Assembly: GCA_003250135.1 (NCBI GenBank)
Contig: QKHF01000297.1
Coordinates: 1-5,375 of the forward strand
DNA from: Paracoccaceae bacterium
Lineage (GTDB): Bacteria > Pseudomonadota > Alphaproteobacteria > Rhodobacterales > Rhodobacteraceae
Direction: 5' to 3'
Length of the DNA stretch: 5,375 nucleotides
Below are positions 1-5,375 of the stretch, one piece after another. The notes below the pieces were generated by a model. It saw nothing but the letters and a program-made list of their open reading frames with translations. It searched no databases and was not told the origin of the DNA. Position numbers and translations under genes: made by a program. The number at the start of each line of letters is the position of its first letter. Position 1 is the stretch's first letter.

Positions 1-408
1 CTCGCGCATCTTCTTCTCGATGGCTTCGAGGTCCGCGTCCGCGAACGGCTCGGCGCGGTCGAAGTCGTAATAGAAGCCGGTCTCGATCACCGGGCCAATG
101 GTGACCTTGGTCTCGGGCCAGATCTCCTGCACCGCGCGGGCCATGATATGGGCGCAGTCATGCCGGATCAGCTCCAGCGCCTCGGCCTCATCCTTGCCGG
201 TGACGATGGCGAGCGCGGCGTCAGCATTGATCGGGATCGAGAGGTCCGACAGCTTGCCGTCGATCCGGCAGGCGAAGGCGGATTTCGCCAGCGACTTGGA
301 GATGTCGGCGGCCACATCCGCCCCGGTGACGCCCGCGGCGTAAGTTCGCGTCGCGCCGTCGGGCAGGGTGATCTTCACCTCGCGCGCATCGACCGCAGCG
401 TCGCTCAT
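1..408 (-). CDS. thrS: Threonyl-tRNA synthetase, N-terminal part (runs off the window)
   Basis: Charges tRNA-Thr with threonine in the cytoplasm. Only the first 136 codons are present; the gene continues beyond base 1, so the catalytic and anticodon-binding domains are not visible. Residues about 10-71 fit the TGS domain (VKITLPDGATRTY near its start). The editing (N2) domain then begins with RHDCAHIMARAVQEIWP. Its H83 and H87 correspond to the HxxxH editing-site histidines (H73/H77 in E. coli ThrRS). The following IGPVIETGFYYDFD is the classic ThrRS block. The start is the ATG at 406-408, preceded by a strong Shine-Dalgarno GAGGAG (415-420, minus strand) at 6-nt spacing. The gene is transcribed divergently from the polyprenyl-arabinose operon and is probably unrelated to it. 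The assignment is firm; the fragment shows no damage. Confidence 0.96.
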   Translation of the reverse strand, partial: MSDAAVDAREVKITLPDGATRTYAAGVTGADVAADISKSLAKSAFACRIDGKLSDLSIPINADAALAIVTGKDEAEALELIRHDCAHIMARAVQEIWPETKVTIGPVIETGFYYDFDRAEPFADADLEAIEKKMRE

Positions 409-464
409 CTTACTCTCCTCAGGCTGTTCGCCGCCTTGTCCTGCGGCGTCTTCAATTCGCGCGC

Positions 465-493
465 ACATTCCGCAGGGGGAGGGGGCAAGTCAA
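465..493 (-). promoter_or_regulatory. Candidate sigma70-type promoter for thrS
   Basis: On the minus strand, CTTGACT contains TTGACT (488-493), a 5/6 match to the -35 consensus. It is followed at 17 nt by GAATGT (465-470), a poor -10 (2/6). Alphaproteobacterial housekeeping promoters often keep a good TTGAC and a degenerate -10, so this is plausible as the thrS promoter, about 50 bp from the start codon. The support comes mainly from the -35 and its position. Confidence 0.3.
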
Positions 494-534
494 GCGCGGG
501 GCGAATTTCCGCAGGCGCCGGGCGCGATCCGCCC

Positions 535-562
535 TTGAACGCGGTCTCGCGTCGCGTAGCAT
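535..562 (+). promoter_or_regulatory. Candidate sigma70-type promoter for the arabinose-lipid operon
   Basis: TTGAAC (535-540) and TAGCAT (557-562) are separated by 16 nt. Each matches its consensus hexamer at four of six positions. The pair lies about 100 bp upstream of the first gene of the plus-strand operon and is the best such pair I found on this strand. In DNA this GC-rich, AT-leaning hexamers stand out, but a chance match remains possible. Confidence 0.3.
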
Positions 563-578
563 GGCGGCGCTGAGAGAG

Positions 579-593
579 CCGGGGTCAACCCGG
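579..593 (+). repeat. Short GC-rich inverted repeat in the operon leader
   Basis: CCGGG (579-583) and CCCGG (589-593) can pair around the 5-nt loop GTCAA. If the promoter at 535-562 is real, this hairpin lies in the first 25 nt or so of the transcript. There is no U-tract after it, so it is not an intrinsic terminator. It could be an operator or leader hairpin, or chance in GC-rich DNA. Confidence 0.25.
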
Positions 594-648
594 AGCGGCG
601 GGCGGGTGGTAAAGCGTGGCGCAGGCGTCGGGCGAATTGCGGAACGGC

Positions 649-655
649 AAAGGAG
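649..655 (+). promoter_or_regulatory. Ribosome binding site that decides the start of the PF03706 gene
   Basis: AAAGGAG sits 5 nt upstream of the GTG at 661. The alternative in-frame GTG at 616 has no comparable purine-rich site before it, so the downstream start is preferred. Confidence 0.6.
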
Positions 656-660
656 CGCGG

Positions 661-1611
661 GTGTCGCGGGCGGAGCGCGCGGCGCTGCTGGCGGCGTGCG
701 TGTTCGCGGCCGCGGGCGTCGCCGCCGCGGCAATGACCGGTTGGAGCGAGACGCTGGAGGCCCTCAGCCGGATCGGCCTGCTCGACATACTTGTTCTGCT
801 AATGCTGTCTCTGGCGAATTACGCCCTCAGAGGCTGGCGCTGGCTGATCTTCGCCGAGGCGCTGGGTTGCGCCGCGCCCGCCCGAGCCAATGCCGTGTTC
901 TACGTCGCCGGCTTCGCCTTCACAGCAACCCCCGGCAAGGTGGGAGAACTGGTGCGCCTGTGGTGGTTGCGCGCGGGGTTCGGCGTATCACTGGCGCGCG
1001 GCGGGGCGCTGACCATCGCCGACCGTGGCGCGGACCTCGCCGCAGTGGCGCTGCTGGCCGCCGTCTCCAGCGCCTGGGCGGCGGGTTCGCCCGCGCTGGC
1101 GCTGATCGCGGGCGGGGCATCGCTGGCGATCGTCTATTTGGTTTTCTGGACGCCGCTCGCGCAACGGGCGGTCGGCGCGCTGTACGGCGCCGTAGGTCGG
1201 GCGCCGCGCCTGTTCGCCACTCTGCGCGGCGCCGCGCGGGCGGTGCGCCGGCTGGGCCGTCGCCATGTCGCCGCGCCGGGGCTGGCGCTGGGGCTGCTGG
1301 GCTGGGCGGCGGAGGCGCTGGCCTTCGCCTGGCTCCTCTCCGCGCTGGGCCTCGAGATCGCCCCGATGACCGCGATTTTCATCTTCATGGCGGCGATGCT
1401 GGTGGGGGCGCTGTCCGGCCTGCCCGGCGGGCTGGGGGGTGTTGAGGCCACAATGCTTGGGCTTTTGGCGCTCTCAGGCGCGCCGTTCGAGGTTGCGCTC
1501 GCCGCCACCGCCGTCATTCGCGCCACCACGCTCTGGTTCGCCATCGCGCTGGGCTTCGCCGCCCTTCCTGCGGCGCTGAAAGCCGCCGCCCGACAGGAGA
1601 GACTCGCATGA
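661..1611 (+). CDS. PF03706-type integral membrane protein (LPG synthase TM-region / flippase-like family)
   Basis: A 316-residue polytopic inner-membrane protein with about eight hydrophobic segments (roughly 8-26, 40-66, 78-92, 121-139, 144-162, 205-229, 235-256 and 263-305, the last probably two helices). Family signatures run in order: NYALRGWRW (53-61), ATPGKVGELVR (89-99), DRGADL (121-126), LPGGLGGVEATM (254-265) and an Arg followed by TTLWF (287-293). These match the membrane domain of lysylphosphatidylglycerol synthases and of stand-alone COG0392/TIGR00374 proteins, some of which are proposed lipid flippases. There is no C-terminal aminoacyl-transfer domain, so this is not an LPG synthase. 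The start is GTG 661 (good ribosome binding site); a GTG at 616 would add 15 residues. Its stop overlaps the DprE1-like start by four bases (ATGA 1608-1611), implying translational coupling. I infer a role in moving or presenting the polyprenyl-linked sugar across the membrane; the substrate is unproven. Confidence 0.88.
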   Translation: MSRAERAALLAACVFAAAGVAAAAMTGWSETLEALSRIGLLDILVLLMLSLANYALRGWRWLIFAEALGCAAPARANAVFYVAGFAFTATPGKVGELVRLWWLRAGFGVSLARGGALTIADRGADLAAVALLAAVSSAWAAGSPALALIAGGASLAIVYLVFWTPLAQRAVGALYGAVGRAPRLFATLRGAARAVRRLGRRHVAAPGLALGLLGWAAEALAFAWLLSALGLEIAPMTAIFIFMAAMLVGALSGLPGGLGGVEATMLGLLALSGAPFEVALAATAVIRATTLWFAIALGFAALPAALKAAARQERLA

Positions 1612-2978
1612 CAAGCTGGGCCGAGATCCCGCTTTCCGGATGGGGGCGCCTGTCCGCGCCCGAGACGCTCGCCGCCCGGCCGGAGCGCGCCGCCGGGTTC
1701 GACGCCGCCGTGGACGAGGCGCTGGACGCGGGCGAGGGACTGCTGATGCGCGGGGCCGGGCGCTCCTATGGCGATCAGGCGGTGCTGAAGGGAGGCCGCG
1801 CCGTGCTGACCGAGCGGCTGGACCGGGTGCTCGCCTTCGATCCCGAGACCGGCGCGATCGAGACAGAGGCGGGCTGCGATTTTCAGCGCCTGATCCGCGC
1901 CTTCGCGCCCAAGGGCTGGATTCCGGCGGCCATTCCCGGCGCCGCCAATGTGACCATGGGCGGGGCGGTCGCCAACGACGTGCATGGCAAGAACCACCAT
2001 GCGGACGGGTCGTTCGGGGATCATGTCGAATGGATCGAGCTGATCGCGCCCAGCGGAAAGCCGCGCATCCTGATGGCCGATGCGACCGGCCGGGCCGAGA
2101 AGGATCTGTTCCGCGCCACGATCGGCGGCATGGGACTGACCGGAGCGATCCGGCGGGTCGGGTTTCGCATGATGCGGACCCCCGGCGCCAGCGCCGTGGT
2201 CAAGGAAAGTCGCGCGCCGGACCTCGAGGCGCAGCTTGCAGCGCTGGAAAGTTCGGATGCGCGGTTCTCGGTCTCGTGGATCGACGCGATGGGGACGGGG
2301 GCGCATCTAGGCCGCGGGTTGGTGGAGGAGGCGGAGCTCAGCGGCGCGCCGCCGCGCTCGCTGAAGAAGGGCAAGACGCGCGTGCCGTTCAATGCGCCTG
2401 GGGCGCTCTTGTCGTCTCTGGTGGTGAAGATCTTCAATGAGGTTCATTACCGGCTGGTCCCGGCGGGCGGGCGCGAAAGCCTGAAGGCGCTGGAGACCTT
2501 CCTGTTTCCGCTCGACGCGATCGCCGACTGGAACCGCCTCTACGGAAAGCGCGGCTTCCGGCAGTTCCAGTGCGTGCTGCCGCCCGATCAGGCCGAAGCC
2601 GGGCTGGCGCGGCTCTTGGAGCGCGCGGCGGCGGCGCAGGCGGCCTCGCCTCTGGGGGTTCTGAAGCGGATGGGCGCGGCGGGGCGCGGGCGGCTCTCCT
2701 TTCCGATGGAGGGCTACACGCTGGCGATGGATTTCCCGAACCGTCCGGGCGTGGAGGAGTTGCTGGTGGATCTATACGCGATCACCGAGAAGCATCACGG
2801 GCGGATTTATTTGGCCAAGGACTCGATCCTCAGCGCGCGGGAACTGGACCGGATGTACGCCGAGGCGGGGACGTTCCGGAACACCATCGCCAAGCTCGAC
2901 CCGCACGGTCGGATGCGCTCCGACATGTCCGAACGGCTGGAGCTGAGCGCGCGGCATGCGGCGGAGGGCGGGAAATGA
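1608..2978 (+). CDS. dprE1: DprE1-like FAD-dependent decaprenylphosphoryl-ribose 2'-oxidase
   Basis: Predicted to oxidise the 2'-hydroxyl of a polyprenylphosphoryl-ribose to the 2-keto intermediate, the first half of epimerisation to arabinose. The 456 residues match the usual length of DprE1 (about 460). The FAD-binding half holds RGAGRSYGDQ (48-57), NVTMGGAVANDVHGKNHH (114-131), GSFGDHV (134-140) and TIGGMGLTGAI (171-181). The substrate half holds WNRLYG (308-313), RQFQ (318-321) and AKDS (403-406). From memory of the M. tuberculosis enzyme, H126/K128 correspond to H132/K134, Q319/Q321 to Q334/Q336 and K404 to K418, all conserved. The position of C387 is A373 and that of N385 is T371. There is no signal peptide. 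The start is ATG 1608 with AGGAGA (1595-1600) 7 nt upstream, overlapping the previous stop. The 3' end overlaps the DprE2-like gene. An aldonolactone-oxidase relative is the main alternative, but the GKNHH and AKDS blocks and the neighbours argue for DprE1. Confidence 0.92.
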   Translation: MTSWAEIPLSGWGRLSAPETLAARPERAAGFDAAVDEALDAGEGLLMRGAGRSYGDQAVLKGGRAVLTERLDRVLAFDPETGAIETEAGCDFQRLIRAFAPKGWIPAAIPGAANVTMGGAVANDVHGKNHHADGSFGDHVEWIELIAPSGKPRILMADATGRAEKDLFRATIGGMGLTGAIRRVGFRMMRTPGASAVVKESRAPDLEAQLAALESSDARFSVSWIDAMGTGAHLGRGLVEEAELSGAPPRSLKKGKTRVPFNAPGALLSSLVVKIFNEVHYRLVPAGGRESLKALETFLFPLDAIADWNRLYGKRGFRQFQCVLPPDQAEAGLARLLERAAAAQAASPLGVLKRMGAAGRGRLSFPMEGYTLAMDFPNRPGVEELLVDLYAITEKHHGRIYLAKDSILSARELDRMYAEAGTFRNTIAKLDPHGRMRSDMSERLELSARHAAEGGK

Positions 2979-3745
2979 GCGCTGAGAACACCACAGCGCC
3001 GGGCGGCTGGATCGTGCTTGGCGCGACCTCGGCCATGGGGCGCGCCTTCGCCCGCGCCGCGGCCGGAACCGGCGCCGCCGTCGCGCTGGCCGGGCGCGAC
3101 ATCGCCGATATGGACGCGACCGCCTCGGATATCCGCCTGACGACGGGCGTCGAGGTTTCGGTCTGGCTGTTCGACGCCGCCGACCCGAACGCCCCCGCCG
3201 ATCTGGCCCAGCGGGCCGCCGCCTGGGCGGAGACGCTGGACGGGGCGCTGAACGCCGCGGTGTTCATCGGTTCGATGCCCGAGCAGGACGAGATCGACGC
3301 CGACCCGGCGCTGATCGGCCCGGTGGCGCGGGACAACTACGCCGCGCTGGCCGAGTCGCTGCACCGGCTCGCGCCGCTTTTCGAGGCGCAGAAGGGCGGG
3401 GCGATAATCGGCGTCGGTTCGGTCGCGGGTGATCGCGGGCGGATCAAGAACTACGTCTACGGGGCCGCGAAAGCCGCGTTCCACACCTATCTTTCGGGGC
3501 TTCGCAACCGGCTGGGCCGCTGCGGCGCGCATGTGATGACGGTGAAGCCCGGCTTCGTCGACACGGCCATGACCTGGGGCCTGCCGGGCATGTTCCTGGT
3601 GGCGAGACCCGAGGAGGTGGCCGAGTCCTGCCTCGCGGGCCTGTCGAAAGGGCGCAACGTGCTCTACGTGCCGTGGTTCTGGATCGGCATCATGACCATC
3701 ATTCGCACGGTGCCCGAGCGAATTTTCAAGAAACTGTCGATCTGA
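2975..3745 (+). CDS. dprE2: DprE2-like SDR, decaprenylphosphoryl-2-keto-pentose reductase
   Basis: Predicted to reduce the keto product of DprE1 with NAD(P)H, giving polyprenylphosphoryl-D-arabinose. The 256 residues are typical of DprE2 and classical SDRs. Visible features are the nucleotide-binding GATSAMG (16-22), the NAA variant of the NAG motif (93-95), and the catalytic tetrad N121, S149, Y162 and K166 (YGAAK). VKPGFVDTAMT (190-200) is the usual post-active-site block. A hydrophobic C-terminal stretch (about 229-248, YVPWFWIGIMTII inside it), followed by basic residues, probably sits on the membrane, as expected for an enzyme acting on a lipid-linked sugar. The start is ATG 2975, with GGAGGG (2963-2968) 6 nt upstream and a four-base ATGA overlap with the DprE1-like stop. 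The open frame extends upstream to 2570 inside dprE1 but lacks sense there. It is convergent with the HAD-UbiA gene, 7 bp away. By sequence alone it could be another SDR; context raises confidence. Confidence 0.9.
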   Translation: MSAENTTAPGGWIVLGATSAMGRAFARAAAGTGAAVALAGRDIADMDATASDIRLTTGVEVSVWLFDAADPNAPADLAQRAAAWAETLDGALNAAVFIGSMPEQDEIDADPALIGPVARDNYAALAESLHRLAPLFEAQKGGAIIGVGSVAGDRGRIKNYVYGAAKAAFHTYLSGLRNRLGRCGAHVMTVKPGFVDTAMTWGLPGMFLVARPEEVAESCLAGLSKGRNVLYVPWFWIGIMTIIRTVPERIFKKLSI

Positions 3746-3752
3746 CAGCCGG

Positions 3753-5222
3753 TTAAAGCGTGGAGGCGGCTAGGAAGGACAGCGTCACAGCTGCGCCGAG
3801 GCCGAGGCTGACCTTGTCCTTCAATGCGAATACGATCGGATCGTCGTCGATCTCGCCCCGGTCCCCCAGCAGCAGCATACGCCCCAGCCAGTAGATCAGC
3901 AGCGGGCAGACCGCCCAGAGCGCCCAAGGCGCCGAGTAAAGGCCGTCCGCGGCCGTCGTGTTCACATAGAGCGCGAAGACCACGACCGTGGAGAAAGCCG
4001 AGGCGGCGCCCAGCGCGCCGAGCATCGGCAGATGCTCGGCCGAGTAAGCCCGGCCCTCCGCGGCGTCAAGGCCGCGGGCGAGACCGCGGCGCAGCTCCGT
4101 TTGCCGCTTGACGATGGCGAGCGCGAGGAAGCCGAAGCCCGAGCAGGCCAGCAGCCAGGGCGACAGCGCGATCCCGGTCGCGGCGGCGCCAGCGATGATT
4201 CTGAGCGTGTAGAGGGCGCCGAGCGTGACGGCGTCGGCGAACAGTTCCCGTTTCAGTCGCGCAGAATAGGCGGTGGTCGCGACCAGATAGGCGAGCAGGC
4301 AGGCGAAAAATCCGACGCCGGCCGCAGCGGCCAGCAGGAACGCCGTCGCCAGCAATCCGATCGCCACCGGCGCGGCCACGGTGATCGGCGCGGCGCCGGA
4401 TGCGAAGGGGCGGGCGTTCTTGGTCGGGTGCCTGCGGTCCGCCTCCAGATCCATCAGGTCGTTAAGGACGTAGATCGCCGAGGCGCAGAGGCTGAAGGCG
4501 ACAAAGGCCAGGAGGCCCAGCGCCAGCGTCGCCGCCGAGAAATCATGCGCGGCCAGAACCGGGCCAAAGACCAGCACGTTCTTGACCCACTGATGCGGGC
4601 GAAGGGCCTTGAAAAGCGCGTTGAGACGGGGGCCTTCAGCAATGGTGTCAACGCCGCCGGCGCGGCCGTCCAACGCGGCGGCGATCTTGGGGCTGGGGCT
4701 GACTGCGATAGCCCGCCCGGCGACCCGCCAGACGGCGAGGTCAGCCTTGGAATCGCCGACATAATCGAAGCCCCCGGAGCCAAACCGCTCCTCCAGCGCC
4801 TCGGCCTTGGCGCGGCCTTTCAGATTGCGCTCGGGCGTCGTGCCCAGGACCTCGACGCCAGGAGCGATGCGCGCCGCGACCCTTTCAGCCAGTTTCTGTT
4901 CGGATGCGGTGGCGATCAAGACCGGCCGGCCCGCGGCCTGCGCCTCAGCGAGGCGGGCGGCGACCGCGTCATTGACCGGTAGGGTTTCGATTTCGAGATC
5001 GGCAGACTCCGCCAGCGCGATCTTGAGCTTCGCGCGGTCGCTCAGATTCGCTAGTGCGAGCCGCACTGCTTGAAGTGGGCGCGCGGACGCGAGACGCCAG
5101 AAGCATTCATGCAACAGATCCGTTCGAAGCAGGCTTCCGTCCAGATCGACGACCAGCGGGCGCGGGACGTCGCTGGCCGCCGAGCCATCCTGGCTCTGGT
5201 CGATTGCGCTCATCAGAGTCAT
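3753..5222 (-). CDS. HAD phosphatase-UbiA prenyltransferase fusion (candidate decaprenyl-phosphate phosphoribosyltransferase/phosphatase)
   Basis: A 489-residue protein with two domains. Residues about 21-195 form a HAD hydrolase: motif I DLDGS (26-30; D26 nucleophile, D28 acid/base), motif II ATAS (104-107), motif III K135 and motif IV GDSKAD (156-161). Residues about 204-489 form a UbiA-family membrane prenyltransferase with RPHQWVKN (208-215), the Asp-rich NDLMDLEADRRHP (254-266), RPFASG (271-276), YSARLKR (319-325), LYTLRIIAG (337-345) and about eight to nine hydrophobic helices. The closest characterised relative in layout is the mycobacterial DPPR synthase Rv3806c, which couples PRPP to decaprenyl phosphate. 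The HAD part could then remove the 5-phosphate to give the DprE1 substrate; this is inferred. The start is ATG 5222 or ATG 5213; neither has a strong Shine-Dalgarno, and a stop in frame at 5232-5234 rules out a longer one. Alternative: a prenyltransferase for another polar substrate. Confidence 0.88.
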   Translation of the reverse strand: MTLMSAIDQSQDGSAASDVPRPLVVDLDGSLLRTDLLHECFWRLASARPLQAVRLALANLSDRAKLKIALAESADLEIETLPVNDAVAARLAEAQAAGRPVLIATASEQKLAERVAARIAPGVEVLGTTPERNLKGRAKAEALEERFGSGGFDYVGDSKADLAVWRVAGRAIAVSPSPKIAAALDGRAGGVDTIAEGPRLNALFKALRPHQWVKNVLVFGPVLAAHDFSAATLALGLLAFVAFSLCASAIYVLNDLMDLEADRRHPTKNARPFASGAAPITVAAPVAIGLLATAFLLAAAAGVGFFACLLAYLVATTAYSARLKRELFADAVTLGALYTLRIIAGAAATGIALSPWLLACSGFGFLALAIVKRQTELRRGLARGLDAAEGRAYSAEHLPMLGALGAASAFSTVVVFALYVNTTAADGLYSAPWALWAVCPLLIYWLGRMLLLGDRGEIDDDPIVFALKDKVSLGLGAAVTLSFLAASTL

Positions 5223-5231
5223 CCGGAGCGC

Positions 5232-5375
5232 TTAAACCTGCAGTTCACACACGGCGGCCGGATTGATCGGCTCATTCTTGCAAAGCGCTTTCGCCGTCGA
5301 ATAGATCGAGAAGAACTTCGCGACATAGTCGCGCGTTTCATTGTAAGGCGGCACGCCCTTGTGCTTGTCGACCGC
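5232..5375 (-). CDS. Lytic transglycosylase (SLT family), C-terminal end only
   Basis: The last 47 codons of a gene that enters from beyond base 5375 on the minus strand, ending in TAA (5232-5234). The fragment opens with AVDKHKGVPPYNETRDYV, the conserved end of the SLT lysozyme-like fold: these enzymes read NAGPGAV, then a short linker, then GVPPY.ET..YV. They cleave the glycan backbone of peptidoglycan in the periplasm. The catalytic Glu and any signal peptide lie outside the window. After the fold comes a 29-residue tail with two cysteines (fragment residues 32 and 43), which could form a disulfide if exported. The HAD-UbiA gene starts only 9 bp downstream, so the two may share a transcript. 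Confidence 0.85.
   Translation of the reverse strand, partial: AVDKHKGVPPYNETRDYVAKFFSIYSTAKALCKNEPINPAAVCELQV

Larger units (their letters stand above)
409..660. other. Divergent intergenic region between thrS and the membrane-protein gene
   Basis: About 250 bp lie between two divergent starts. I see one promoter-like hexamer pair on each strand (465-493 minus, 535-562 plus), a short GC hairpin (579-593) and the two ribosome binding sites. Reading frames cross this region but lack supporting ribosome binding sites or recognisable protein motifs. I found no convincing T-box or other riboswitch in the thrS leader; from the candidate promoter the leader would be only about 50 nt, too short for one. 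Confidence 0.7.

Noticed and set aside
468..515. Direct repeat TTCCGCAGG at 468-476 and 507-515
   Set aside because: Two 9-base copies only, in a GC-rich gap. Their spacing (39 bp) and sequence match no operator I recognise, so chance is the simpler explanation.
148..573. Plus-strand open frame antisense to the start of thrS
   Set aside because: It runs over the ThrRS coding region and its promoter, with no ribosome binding site or recognisable protein.
616..660. Alternative GTG start for the PF03706 gene, adding 15 residues
   Set aside because: There is no good Shine-Dalgarno before 616, whereas AAAGGAG stands 5 nt before GTG 661. The added residues are not hydrophobic and contribute no family motif.
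1134..2306. A 390-codon minus-strand open frame across the membrane-protein and dprE1 genes
   Set aside because: It is low-complexity, Arg/Pro/Ala-rich translation typical of the antisense of GC-rich genes. It spans two well-supported genes and shows no family motif.
2570..2974. Upstream in-frame extension of the DprE2-like gene
   Set aside because: It lies wholly inside dprE1, translates to Gly/Arg-rich nonsense, and the ATG at 2975 has a good ribosome binding site and the usual ATGA overlap.
3747..3771. Possible terminator hairpin (AGCCG at 3747-3751, CGGCT at 3767-3771) between the convergent genes
   Set aside because: Only five pairs around a 15-nt loop, reaching into the HAD-UbiA coding region, with no U-tract on either strand.
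4032..4982. A 316-codon plus-strand open frame antisense to the HAD-UbiA gene
   Set aside because: Gly/Arg/Asp-rich shadow of a gene whose minus-strand frame carries clear HAD and UbiA motifs.

Overview
The window is a very GC-rich stretch, most likely from an alphaproteobacterium. The threonyl-tRNA synthetase N-terminus reads like alphaproteobacterial ThrRS, coding density is high, and third codon positions are strongly G/C. I cannot fix the genus; Rhodobacterales or a near relative is my best guess. There is no sign of mobile DNA, CRISPR arrays, tRNA or rRNA.

Layout. Positions 1-408 (minus) hold the first 136 codons of thrS. A divergent gap of about 250 bp (409-660) carries one promoter-like sequence on each strand. 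A tightly coupled plus-strand operon follows: a PF03706-type multi-pass membrane protein (661-1611), a DprE1-like FAD oxidase (1608-2978) and a DprE2-like SDR reductase (2975-3745). Both junctions are ATGA stop/start overlaps. Seven bases after the reductase, and convergent to it, lies a minus-strand gene (3753-5222) for a two-domain protein: an N-terminal HAD phosphatase fused to a UbiA-type prenyltransferase. Nine bases upstream of its start, on the same strand, ends the C-terminus of a lytic transglycosylase (5232-5375).

How the genes fit together. In mycobacteria, a UbiA-family enzyme joins PRPP to decaprenyl phosphate. The 5-phosphate is then removed, and DprE1 plus DprE2 epimerise the ribose at C2, giving decaprenylphosphoryl-D-arabinose (DPA), the donor for D-arabinofuranosyl transfer. 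This window has a candidate for every one of these steps. The phosphatase is fused to the UbiA domain, and an integral membrane protein of a flippase-like family is translationally coupled to DprE1. The likely output is a polyprenyl-phosphate arabinose donor in a Gram-negative bacterium, used for an unidentified glycan. No arabinosyltransferase lies in the window, so the acceptor is unknown. The family assignments of DprE1, DprE2, UbiA, HAD, PF03706 and ThrRS rest on visible motifs. The joint pathway, the role of the HAD domain and the flipping step are inferences.
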